From Paraconiothyrium sp. Pb-2020 (lineage: Eukaryota; Ascomycota; Dothideomycetes; Pleosporales; Didymosphaeriaceae): DNA of 64,000 bases. Positions 21,180 to 32,454 of this stretch are shown piece by piece. The notes below the pieces were generated by a model, which was not told where the DNA came from, did not search any database, and saw only the letters and a program-made list of their open reading frames with translations. The translations under genes were made by a program, and so were the position numbers. The first letter of the stretch is position 1. The number at the start of each line of letters is the position of its first letter. The DNA lies in assembly GCA_022419385.1 (NCBI GenBank), contig JAJUBI010000007.1:1335768-1399767 (forward strand), read 5' to 3'.

Positions 21180-22262
21180 ATGAGTGCCGCCGAAGCTATG
21201 CCCGCGCACACCACGTCGACCGTCGAGAGTAAAGAGACAGGAGACGAGCACTCTGGCCTTCTGGCTAAGGGTAAGCGCAAGCTGCTGGCCCTCGGAAAGA
21301 AAACGGACGGGGAGTCGCAAGATAGGCCTACAACTACAGCTACCACTGCACGCTCTCCCACATCAGCTCCCACGTTACTGCCTTCGCCACCCCTGACCAC
21401 GTCGCCACCTCCAGACCACCGATCTCCCCGCGGGAGCCCCCGTATCTATCCTGCAGGCATCGGTGCCTCCCCCAATCGCCGCATCAATCGCTCGTCCTCG
21501 CCCGGCCTGCATTCTCCAGCTTCCTCGCAGATCTTTGAGCGCAATGTGCAGGAACCCGAGCCATCGCCTGCAATCCCAGCACATATCAAAACGGAGGACC
21601 ACATACCGGCAGCATTGGATGCTTCGTCGCTAGCAATCACCGATGACCATCTGAACCCAGACGAGGTGGAGATTGTCATGCACGCGGCCCACCAGCCTGC
21701 TGCTGCGGTGAGCTGAAGAAGACACAATTCGGATGTACCTTAGCTAATGGATTGTCTATAGGCTGTAGCAGGAAGCATCGCAGACTCGATACATTCGCCG
21801 TCGCTCGCCCACGAGGAAGCCTCCATTTTCAGCCACCCTGACGCCTCCGAATCTGCGCCGAACGCAAACTACGGCTCTGTGGACACGACTGATCCTCGGC
21901 GCTTGTCTTTCATCTCTTTTGCAGATGTGGTACAGGCCGAGCACGCTGAGACAGATCGGGATGCCACGCAGTTCATCAGTTTATCTGCGACAGCCAATCG
22001 CTCACCGTCTCCTGTGCGCTCTTCCCATGGATTCAGCGCATCCCCACCAAGAAGCGGTGCCCCGTCTGAAAAGGGACCGGGCAGCCCTACAGCGCCTGGC
22101 ACGCACAGTCCTCCTCTCGGCAGCAGTGGAGACCTGCAGATCGAAACGATGCGCCAGGCTCTGCGAAGGACTGGTTCGGGCGATCTCAGCGGAGCACGAT
22201 CGCAGCCACTGAGTGCTATCAGTCTGGAGGAGACGGCTGCCGACCGACCACCGTTCAGATGA
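21180..22262 (+). CDS. Conserved-looking serine/proline-rich protein of unknown function
   Basis: Two exons, 21180-21707 and 21762-22262, separated by a 54-nt intron, code for 342 residues. No catalytic domain is recognisable. The protein is rich in S, P, T and A and probably largely disordered. The most ordered-looking parts are EHSGLLAKGKRKLLALGKK near residue 25 and the C-terminal segment DLQIETMRQALRRTGSGDLS, which ends in LSAISLEE. The hydrophobic/basic alternation of LQIETMRQALRR suggests a short amphipathic helix. A second acidic-aromatic patch, RRLSFISFADVVQAEH, could be another short helix or phosphosite cluster. Such layout suits a regulatory or scaffold protein. The two-exon structure with a clean phase-0 junction supports a real gene. 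It precedes the RasGAP gene on the same strand at 1.1 kb, with no evidence of a functional link. Confidence 0.7.
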
Positions 22263-23398
22263 GAGCATGTCGACGGCGCGGCCGAGCAAGGCAGGAGGGA
22301 AGTTGTTCATTTCACGATCTAGTCAATAGCAGAGCGTTCTTGGAGATGAGGAGGGATTTGGTTGCGATATCCCAGGAGTTCTCAGCTGGGTTTCCTTTTT
22401 CCATTTCAAGGCCTGCAATTTACGGGGGACCATGTACAGCTTGGACGATCAGTGCGTCGGCTGGCTGAGGTCGCACGACTGCGTGGATGCTTATGAGCAC
22501 ACTAGTTGGATAGCGCTCTGCAGCTGGTTATGATGATTTTCTTCCACGGCGGCTGTCCCTTGCATTCTGGTGCGTGAAGTGACAGACTACGCGGCCGGCT
22601 GAGCAAGGCCTTCGCGTGATTCGCCCGTGACCTCGGCTTGACATTCCACACGCCAGCGAGAGGGTGTGCGGCCTCGAACCGTGCTTGGTTCCCACCAGGG
22701 CGGCGGGAGACGGGCTGCCAGGGGAGCAGCAACGTCTGCGTGCCATCAGACAGACGGCAGCACTGCTTTACGAGACGAAGATTAAGCTGCATCGCATAGG
22801 GCACGCTGCTCGGGCGGGACACCTGGGAAGGCGTCGTGGCACCCTGGCCCGCTAGCATACAGGCGAATCCGCCAAGTCTGATCCTGGAGGCACTTTGGCG
22901 TGCTGCTTGGTCGCCTGGCACGGCTGGAGCACCTCGAAGCCTTCCAACTTCCCCAGACCGCCCATTCTCGAAATATCGCCACCACCGCCGGTGTGATGCC
23001 TCAGGCTGCTATCAGACTGCGTTGACGACGCCTCTGCCGCGCTCCCGCCCACCGTTCCGTGGACCTTCGACGAGCATGCGATGCGCCACGCGAACTGGAA
23101 CACCATCCTCGTTTCCCATCGCACGCCGTCCAGCCCTCCTTCGGGGACAGCCGGCCGGGTACCTGCTGCGCGGTCGGTCATCTGTCAATGCCAGCACGAC
23201 GCAGGCAGCGATAGGTCACGGCGACGGATACGTGCGCCTTGCATCTGCCCGCTGCCGCGACTGAACGTCTGGGATCCGCTGGTGTGCCGCCAACAGCACG
23301 CTCCTCGCTCTTATCGTGCCCGCAGGCTGCACTGCGCAGGGTAAGAGGCCTTTTAAACGTGCGCAGCGCATCCCATATCGCGCGGCCGAACGCCCGCC
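22263..23398. other. Intergenic, GC-rich upstream region of the RasGAP gene
   Basis: Several GC-driven open frames on both strands overlap without recognisable domains, so I treat them as non-coding. The last 100 bases before 23399 are GC-rich with no TATA box. Confidence 0.4.
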
Positions 23399-26300
23399 AT
23401 GGACCCTCCGCCTCGCCATAGCAGACGGAGCCGGAGAGAGGAAGACGCCCCAGAGCCTACGGACCGCCAGCGAGACGAGCGAGGCGCCTACACGATACGC
23501 GCCGTGACGCCCGAGCTGATCCCCGAGGACACAATCGCGCAGCCGCAGTACCAGTCCCCGCCGGTATCGCCGCGCTCTAACAGCATCTCCTCTCGCACCA
23601 GCACCAGCAACCCCCGCAACCTGGTCGCTCGCGCAAACTCCAACGATACCGACTATGCTCTGCGCAATGTCAAAGACCCGCAGACCCGCCCGCGCACGCG
23701 AACCATGGAAGAGCGCTCCACGCGAGACAAGTCTCCTCCGAACCTCTTTGTCGCCAGCCGCCATCGTATTGGGTCCGTCCACAGCACCGCATCTTCCAAC
23801 TTCCAGAGCATTGAGGAGTCGGTCGTGACTTCCATCGGCCACCCCTCTACCATTTCCCCCACCGCCCACCAGCCACCACCGCGGACAACAAGCTCTACGA
23901 GCCGGAGCCGCATTCTTAAGCAGCCCGCCCGTGCAGCCTCGCCTGTCTCTGGCAACCTCTCCCCCAATGCACAGCAGCCGGATTCGTGGGTGTCGCCAGT
24001 GCCGGCGTCGGATGCTAGGAAGATCCTCAAGCTGATGCGTGCCACCAAAGGGAAGATGCAAGGCATGCTGGCATTTCGACGGGGCGAGTCGAGTCCCTGG
24101 TCGCTTTCCTACTGCTACATCAACGACGAAGCTGGAAGTCTGGTGTACGAGCCCAAAAGCGACAACTCGTACCACCGGACCCTGATTCCAGACCTGCGGG
24201 GCTGTCGCGTGAAGAGCGCATACGATGCCGAAGCCTACACCGCCTATATCCATGTTGTGGGCCACAATTCGAAGCTAGAAGTGTACCTGCGTCCACCTAC
24301 ACAGGAAGAGTTTGACTCGTGGTTTGCGGCGTTGATGTGTTGGCAGCCGATCCGTCCCAAGGGCATCCACAACAAAATGGCCAAGCCACAGACGGCTTTG
24401 GTAGCCGAACGACGCTTAGCAGACAGCAGACGACACTCGGAGGTATCACTGTTGAAAGAGGCGCCAATCATAAAGGTTGGCAAAATGATTTATTGGGACA
24501 CTAGTGTGACGTACAGCAACACCGGGACGCCAAAATCTGGACACTCGCGGCCACAGGCGTACCGTGTACAGAGTCATGGGTCGCGACGCTGGCGGCGAGT
24601 GTCCTGTACGCTTAGAGAGAACGGGGAGCTCAAACTGTATTCCGATACAGACGTCACACTGGTGTCCGTTGTACAACTTTCTCAGCTTTCGCGTTGCGCC
24701 GTTCAGCGTTTGGATCCGTCCGTTTTGGACAACGAGTTTTGCATCGCCATTTACCCGCAATATACGTCAACGTCAACGTCGCTCTCATTGTTACGTCCAA
24801 TCTTCTTATCTCTGGAATCGCGCGTACTATACGAAGTCTGGATAGTGCTGCTACGCGCCTTCACCATTCCGCAGCTCTATGGACCGAAGCAGCCTGCTTT
24901 GAGTGAATTGAACGAGGAAGGTGTTCTGTCGCCGACGTTTGGGACGAAAGACATGTTTCGCATGGAGAGGTCGCTCTTCGTGCGTGTCATTGAAGCAAGG
25001 CTGATGCCACCCATCAGCCCTAAGGTTGCCGACATGCATAGCACATCCCACAGACCCGGATCGTCTAACGCTCATAGTGCCGGAGGCTATTATGTCGAGG
25101 TTCTCCTGGACGGGGAGACCAGAGCGCGGACCATGGTAAAACTGGAGGGTAACACGCCATTCTGGCGAGAGGAATTTGAGTTCCTCGACCTTCCTGCTGT
25201 TCTGTCCACAGCCTCGCTGCTCTTGAAAAAGCGGCCTCCCAGCTCGCGTGGAGACAAACACGGTCACGAGCCACCGACAGCTTCAGATTCCTTTGCTTCC
25301 GATGCAGGAGGTGGCTTCACAGGCATATCGTTCGATCAAACGTGTGGGAAGACTGACATATACCTCGATGACCTGGGGCCGAACCAGGAGATGGAAAAGT
25401 GGTGGCCCCTTGTCAACATGTATGGAAACAGTGTTGGTGAAGTGCTCGTGAAGGTCAGCACGGAGGAGTGCGTGATCCTTATGGCTCGCGACTATCAGCC
25501 AATGTCGGAGCTTTTGCACCGCTTCTCGAACGGACTTACACTTCAGCTAGCTCAGATGGTTCCGAACGAGCTCAAAAAACTGTCCGAGTACCTCCTGAAC
25601 ATTTTCCAGGTGTCGGGTCAAGCTGGTGATTGGATAATGGCGTTGGTGGAAGAAGAGATCGACGGCACTCTGAAGGAATCTCCAGCTACACGATTACGAT
25701 TCAGCAAACGACTCGGGTCCAGCGAATCCAACGAAACGCACTTCGGATCAAACAGCGATCGAGAGCTATTCGTCAGAGACATGAACAATAACGCCAAGTT
25801 GGAGGCGAATTTGTTGTTTCGTGGGAACACTCTATTGACTAAATCTCTTGATTTCCACATGAAACGCCTGGGCAAAGAGTACCTCGAAGAGACATTGAGC
25901 GATAAACTGAGAGAAATCAACGATAAGGATCCAGAGTGCGAGGTTGATCCCAACAAAGTTTCATCTCAGCATGAGTTGGACCGCAACTGGCGACGGTTGA
26001 TCAACCTCACGGAGGATTTGTGGCGAGCGATATACAACTCAGTGTCTCGGTGCCCTCAAGAGCTGAGACTGATCTTCCGACACATTCGCGCTTGTGCTGA
26101 GGATCGCTTTGGGGACTTTTTGAGGACTGTCAAGTACAGCAGTGTATCTGGGTTCCTGTTCTTGCGATTCTTTGTGCCCGCCGTCCTCAACCCGAAGCTC
26201 TTTGGCTTGCTAAAAGGTATGATTGCAAGTTCCTTCTTACTTGGAATCTGTTGATAATCTAATGTCGTTTCAGATCATCCTAAGCCACGGGCTAGAAGGG

Positions 26301-27637
26301 CCTTGACACTCATTGCGAAGTCTCTCCAAGGTCTAGCAAACATGACCTCTTTCGGTGTTAAAGAGGCATGGATGGAGCCCATGAACTCATTCCTTAATAC
26401 GCACCGGCAGGAATTCAAGACGTACCTCGACAACATATGTTCTATATCCTCGATGACGTCGCCTTCGCCTCCAATTCCTCCGTCGTACAGCACACCGCTT
26501 GCTATACTCCAACGACTTCCTCCAACATCTCGCGAAGGCTTCCCGTCGTTGCCTTACCTTGTTGATCACGCACGTAACTTTGCTGCGCTTGTGGATCTCT
26601 GGCTCGAAAACACTAAGAGCACTGCGCCGAACATTGAGACCACGGATGGCGACTTACTCAAGTTCCACCAGATTTGCGTTGCACTCAAGGAACGCACGTC
26701 GGACTGTCTAAACCGTGCTGAACGTGCAGAACGGCCATCGTCTTCTCTCAGCGTCAAATGGGAGGAGTTGGTAGAGCAGCTACAAGGATCCGCGAGTTTC
26801 GATTCGGGCAGGGGCGCAGCGACTAAGAACAGAGTGGCGATCAAAGATGATGGCAGAGAGAGCTTACCGACGTCGCCAGGTACTGGTGACGAGCAGACGT
26901 CCTCATCCTCGACCAGCACACCAGTAACAATGAAGCCAGTACGAATGCCACGGACGCGCCATCAGCAGCATCCGAGCATCTCAGCTTCCGCAAGCTCTCT
27001 GACCAGCACCACCTCGAATAACGTCAACAATCCGTTCACTGCGCCGAAAATCCCTCGGAACGCTGGCTACGCGCCCTCGTTGCCCGACTCAGTCTCACAA
27101 TCGGCATCGACCAACGCCTCCGCCTCAGCCTCGGCTACCGAAGAAACACCTCCAGGATCAAGCGATGGCCTACACATGGCGCCACCTCCTTCCTACCCAC
27201 AGACCCGGACCCACCCCTCCGCATCAGCAGGCTCCTTTGGCTACGCGAACCCGAATACTCAAATCAACTCATCCGCCCTTGCCAGCTCAGGGGCCTTCTC
27301 CCAGCCTCCCCGCAGCGCCGGCGCTGGCGCCCACAGCGTCGAGGGCTCAGATGCAGGTAGCATGCTCGAGGAAGAATACACGACAGCACTGCCGGCCTTC
27401 TCTAAAGACAAAGACGCGAAGGAGAAGAAAGACCGCTCCGGCTTCCGGGGCGTGCTGCCGTTCCAGCGTAAGCGCAAGGACAAGGAAAAAGGCAAAGATA
27501 AAGAAAAGGAGCATAACAGAGACAGGAGTACAGAGCGGAACGAGGGTGCGGGAAGGGGTGGAGGTAGTGCGCTGGGCGAGTATGCTAGTCATGGGAGTCT
27601 GAGGGGCAGAGCCGGAGCCGAGGCTGCGGACTTCTGA
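23399..27637 (+). CDS. BUD2: BUD2/CLA2-type Ras GTPase-activating protein
   Basis: Two exons, 23399-26216 and 26274-27637, code for 1393 residues. BUD2 stimulates GTP hydrolysis by the Ras-like GTPase Rsr1/Bud1, which sets sites of polarised growth, budding or branching. Order of regions: a disordered basic N-terminus (1-200); a PH-like region (about 210-320) with WSLSYCYINDEAGSLVYEP; a second PH-like region (about 355-485) with RWRRVSCTLRENGELKLYS; a C2-like domain (about 525-690) with SLFVRVIEARLMP and NTPFWREEFEFLDL; and a RasGAP domain (about 700-1080). The arginine finger is in LLFRGNTLLTKSLDF (R808) and the FLR signature is SSVSGFLFLRFFVPA (R923), so the domain looks active. The C-terminus is low complexity (S/T/P) with a strongly basic K/D/E block and no CAAX box. 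The intron sits inside the GAP domain, after PKLFGLLK. Confidence 0.92.
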
Positions 27638-28808
27638 CTAGATGGTTGGTTCACCGGAAGGTATACTAGTAAAAGAGAGAAAGAGAGGGCGAAAAGTTTG
27701 ACGGAAAAGGAGCTGAGGCGGAGGAAGAGCGCGAGTGAGCTGTAGCGCTTGTCTTGGGAATGAACAGGGGGAGATTTGACGAACATCGCCACACTGCAGC
27801 ACCGATTGCGCAGAGAAGAAGCCATATAAGTGGCACGCCTCGCCTTTGCACGACTGCCTGATACCGCATATACGCTGCCAATGCGTTTACACGCCTACAT
27901 ACAAGGATCGTTTTGTTGAGCGAGCATCGCACTGCACCATTTCTTGGACGTTGTCCCAAAAGCTAAAAGCTGTGTACATACACATGGGACGGCGTTATAC
28001 AAGCTTTTATGAACGAGAGTGGGAGGGAGGTCGGTTCTGGGTTTACGAGACAAGACCTCGATGACGAATTTCTGATTACGCATTTGCAGGGGGAGGATTC
28101 GCTGTATCTCTTTGTGCTTTTGCGTAGAGCGACGCCATGGTGTCTGAGCTTGGGACCATATACTACAACATACTCATGCATACAATTTACTTCATCTCAG
28201 GTCATCCTGGTGTTGATATCCTGGTTGCTTGCGACGTGACCATCTGAACTGACATAACGCAAGAAAGCTTCTGTAGCATATGCGAACTGTTCAGTTGCAA
28301 TGTGAGGCTTTTCCGATAGCCACTATTATCTGGAACAATGACGCATATCTTGTACCCCGTAGAAGAAGTTGTGAGCTTCTAGCCCTGAACGCTAAATCGG
28401 GACAGCAAGGTCCTCGGTACCTGCCCCGCCATGCCCCTCGTTGTCGAGAGAAACTTAGTTTCCAACGCAACTGGGCAGCTCCATTGTACATGCAGCATTA
28501 AACTGCAGTGTTGAAGAGCGCTTTAGCGTAGCAAAAGAGATTGGTTGTTTGAATCGCCAAGTGTCTAGCTCACCGGAAAGGGGAGCTGCGCGGGGTGGCT
28601 TCGCAAACGCACAGACGCAGAGTGCAGTAGCTATGGAAACTTCTGGTAGCTCCTGTAGCTTTTACTTCAGCCTCACGCGTCCCGCTGTAGCCCTCTAGCT
28701 CCAATTGCTCTTGAACTTCTTTGTTGTGCAGAAGACTCTTGTAGGTACCTCATAGAGTGCCTCCTTTCCCGCGGTTACCCCACCATAAGCTTCAGAAGTC
28801 CAGCGAAG
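27638..28808. other. Intergenic
   Basis: Tandem arrangement: 3' flank of the RasGAP gene and promoter of the cyclophilin gene. Short frames on both strands carry no recognisable product. Pyrimidine-rich sequence lies just upstream of 28809. Confidence 0.4.
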
Positions 28809-30489
28809 ATGGCCGAAGGCAACAGTGAGTCTGCTCCGCCTTAGCGATTTACGCCTGGCAAATGTGGATGCTAAACGAACAGAGCGCCAGAGAGTCTTCT
28901 TCGACATTGCCATTGGCGGCGTCAAGAAAGGCAGAGTCGCCTTCGAGCTAGTAAGTTAACAGTATCTGCACAACGAAGACCGCAAACTGACCCGCCTCAC
29001 AATGACAGTACGTTCCCCCGCCGTGCGCGCCGTGCCAATGCCTTCCTCTACTTCGAACCAACACGCCAATGCCCACCACAATGTATACATTGCTGACCCA
29101 CCGCAGTCGTGCCCAAGACTGCCGAGAACTTCCGTGCTCTCTGCACCGGCGAGAAGGGCGAGGGCAAATCTGGGAAGCCACTGCATTACAAGGGCTCGAG
29201 CTTCCACCGCGTCATCAAGCAGTTCATGATTCAAGGTGGAGACTTTACAGCGGGCAATGGCACGGGTGGTGAGAGCATATACGGGGAGAAGTTCGATGAC
29301 GAGAACTTTGAGAAGATTCATGACAAGCCGTTCTTGCTGAGTATGGCGAACGCGGGACCTGGTAAGTTTTCAATTGTTCGGAGGAAGGGAGAATCGGAGA
29401 AAAGGACCACAGGAACCGAAACGCGGAATACGTCTACGGGAAGGGAGTCGCGCACAACCAGGCAAGATCCAGATGACACTCGGGCAATGATGACTCTACA
29501 AGCCGTACTCTACGAGCACAGGCATAGTATCATGACCGGGATTGCATAGCAACCTCCCAAAGCTGATGCTGGCAAAAGTGCTCTAAACCCTATCTCTACG
29601 GGTCGGCTTTAAATCTGCAGGATCAGCCATTGTTGGAGAAGGGCTAACCCTAGGTCAGGCACCAATGGCTCCCAATTCTTCGTCACGACGGTACCCACAC
29701 CACATCTCGACAACAAGCATGTGGTCTTTGGCGAGGTCATCAACGGCAAGAGCATTGTCCGAGAAATCGAGAATATCAAGACACAGAGCGGCGACAAGCC
29801 CTTTCACGACGCCACCATCATCGGTACGCTCCATCCCATACATCACAGTCCCACCAAAACTAACCACACATGCAGACTGCGGCGAGCTCACCGGCGAGGA
29901 CTACGCCAAAGCCACAGAAAAGGTCCCCGATCAAACCGGCGACCCCTACGAAGACTTCCCCGAAGACCAGAAGCCCGCAGGCGAAGAAGAGTGGAAAGGC
30001 ACCGACATCCTCGCAATCGCGACCGCCCTCAAAGACCTCGGCAACAAGGCCTTTAAAGCCGGCGCCCTCCAGCTTGGTATCGCAAAGTACCAAAAAGGCC
30101 TCCGCTACTTGCACGAGTACCCTACCCTCCTCGACTCAGACCCCAAGGAACTCGGCACGCAGCTCAACGCTCTGAAGATTTCGCTACACCTCAACTCCGC
30201 GCTGCTGCAGAATAAGGTCGGACAATATGCTGAGGCGGCCGACAGCGCGGGCAAGGCGCTGGAGATTGAAGGGATCAGCGAAAAGGATCAGGCGAAGGCG
30301 TATTTCCGGCGGGCACAAGCGAGAGTGGGACGCAAGAATGAGGAGGAGGCGCTGCAGGACTTGGAGACGGCGGGCAAGCTGGCGCCGGGGGATGCGGCTA
30401 TTACGAAGGAATTGGAGGTGGTGAAGAGGAGGGTTAAGGAGAGGAAGGAGAAGGAGAAGAAGGCGTATAAGAATGCGTTCAACTTCTAG
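28809..30489 (+). CDS. CPR6: CYP40/CPR6-type cyclophilin with TPR repeats
   Basis: A peptidyl-prolyl cis-trans isomerase and Hsp90 co-chaperone. Exons: 28809-28824, 28883-28950, (uncertain micro-exon), 29107-29361, 29659-29823 and 29876-30489, about 374 residues. The PPIase domain (about 1-170) includes KRQRVFFDIAIGG, KTAENFRALCTGEKG, SSFHRVIKQFMIQGGDF with the catalytic arginine, GTGGESIYG, TNGSQFFVTT and HVVFGEV. A linker rich in D/E/P (TGDPYEDFPEDQKP) leads to TPR-type helices (about 210-350), such as ALKDLGNKAFKAGALQLGIA, LHLNSALLQNK and AKAYFRRAQARVG, which in CYP40 hold the Hsp90 MEEVD tail. Between exon 2 and 29107 the phase does not close with plain GT-AG sites. A 7-nt exon at 29001-29007 before a strong donor would give NDIVPK and close the frame, but its acceptor reads AC instead of AG. 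The 297-nt intron 29362-29658 is unusually long. Confidence 0.92.
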
Positions 30490-30946
30490 TTGGGCGATGC
30501 ACAGGTGTAGGCGGTATACGAGGGATGAAGACTTCGAGTCGTAGAATCTGCTACACAGTTGGTGCTTGGGGGTTCTAGAGTGTGAAGCAGCTTGGTGCAA
30601 GCGATTGGTGAGGTACCATACGTGCCATACGATACCTGGATATCTGATGAAACTGTAGCATAACGATACGGAAATACCAGTAAATGCACCTGAGGGGAGT
30701 ATATCCATGGATGACCTAATTCAACCAACCCTTGTCTACCTCGTGTTTCCCTTGTTTTCTCCAAATGCTAAGAATGCTGGGTATTGAAATGCTAGAAAAT
30801 GACAAAAAGGCGGACCGGACCGTGACTACTCGCTACACTGACAAAACAAGACTCTACGCTTCGCTTTCATCTACAAACAACCGCCGGGACGAATAAATGT
30901 CAAAGGGAAGATTCTAGAGACATGCTTCTTCGGTCCCAAAATGTAA
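30490..30946. other. Intergenic between convergent genes
   Basis: 3' flanks of the cyclophilin gene (plus) and the IFRD-family gene (minus). No coding frame or structured RNA was recognised. Confidence 0.45.
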
Positions 30947-32454
30947 CTACCGCTCACTCATCGAGAACGGCAAACACCTCGACACAGCCTCGTTCTCATC
31001 AAAATGATGCGTGAATCCCGCCTGCAGCACCCTCCTCAACGCGTTCAACCGCTGCAGCTTCCACCACTTGTCGATCCTGACCTCACAGCTCCGGTTGATC
31101 TTCACCTTCATCCTGCCGCCGCCATACACACGCCCCGTCTCCTGGTCTATCGCGGTAGAGTACTTCGGCCCGCGCGTGGGCTTCTCGACACTGTTGCGGA
31201 TGTCGGCGAAGTTGGAGTGCAGCGTCTTGCGGTCTTTCTTTGATATACGGCGAGAAGAGGCGTTGGCGAGCGCGTCAAGCGTGTGTAGGAGCTGGTCCTG
31301 GCGACGGTACACGTTGTACCGCTTTACCATCTTCTCCGCCCCGCGGGGCTCGTCGGAGTCGGAGTCGTGGTCGGAGGCTTCCTCGTCGTTTTCGAGGGGT
31401 GTGTACGATTTCTCGTACAGCAGGGCGATGGCTTCGCCGGAGGCGGTCTGGACACCTGCGTCGGCGGATTCGAGTTGCTCGACGAAGGCTTCCATTGCCG
31501 CTTCGGTAGCTTCTTCGAGGTCGTCGAGGGCGGTGGCGAGGAGACCCCATTCTTCTAGGGCGGCGATGACGACAGAGCCTTCGTCGTGCGCGTCGATGGA
31601 GAGGCCGTCTGACTCGACGATTTCGAGGAAAAAGGCCATAGTGTCTTCGAGTTCGTCCTCGGAGGTCCCGCCGAAGAAGGCTGCCGTGCCCAGCGCATGG
31701 ATGGCACTGATCTTGACCTGTATCGATTCGGAGTTGGATACTGTACGGCGGAGGAGATCGGCAGCCGAGTCGTAGAGGTCGTCTGAGTCAAGGGTGACCA
31801 TGGTGACCGAGAGTGCTATTTCCGCGTTAGCTGTGCCGCATGCAGTGGTTTGCTCGTGATGCTTACCTCTCAGAGCGGTGACTGTCTCGCGCTCAGATGT
31901 CTCAGACTTGATGCTGCGCAGGATCGAGGGCAGTAGCTCGCCCATGCGACCCTCGATGTCCTCTTTGGCGAACCGCGCCATGAGGATGTGAGCATAGGCA
32001 TTTAGACTTTCGGCGCGGCCCTCTGTACTGCTGCGCTTGCGCTCGACAATCTGCTCGACGCGGTTATGCAGCTCGGCCTTCCAGGCGTCGGCAGAGACGT
32101 CGGCATCGTCGCTGTTGAGGATGTCGTCGATGGAATTTGTGCTAGAGGAGAGCGGAGTTAGCGCACCAGTCCCGTCGGAGTCGTAGACGAGCATCATGAT
32201 GTCACCGGCAGTGAACCCACAAAAAAGTTGTAAGAGGGAGAAAACACCAAAACGTACCTCCAGGCGGTGCCGTCGCTGAGATAGTCCTCATCGTCGGACC
32301 CGTGGCGACTGGGATTGCGGGATGCTGCCCGCGACTGTGCGGGGGAGTTCAGCGCGGAATTGGATTTGGAGTTTGCTCCAGAGGCGACACGGGAGCGGGC
32401 CTTACGCGACACAGTCTTGCCGCTCTCCAGGGCCTGTCGCCGCAGATCGTGCAT
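30947..32454 (-). CDS. Interferon-related developmental regulator (IFRD) family protein
   Basis: Three exons, 32454-32258, 32141-31867 and 31815-30947, code for 446 residues in phase. The N-terminus MHDLRRQALESGKTVSRKAR is the characteristic fungal start, followed by a serine/arginine-rich stretch and the acidic DDEDYLSDGTAW. The IFRD armadillo-like region follows: STNSIDDILN, AWKAELHNRVEQIVERKRSS, AYAHILMARFAKEDI, QVKISAIHALGTAAFFGG, WGLLATALDDLEEA. The C-terminal part holds EPRGAEKMVKRYNVYRRQDQ and a basic, tryptophan-containing segment, CEVRIDKWWKLQRLNALRR. Animal IFRD1/TIS7 acts in transcriptional co-regulation, and family members have been tied to ribosome function in yeast and animals. 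In this organism the role is an inference. The first intron (116 nt) contains an in-frame ATG, so retention would yield an alternative start. It converges with the cyclophilin gene. Confidence 0.88.

Noticed and set aside
22836..23264. 142-codon plus-strand frame before the RasGAP gene
   Set aside because: GC-driven open frame rich in R, P, S with the other strand also open. No start context or homologous features.
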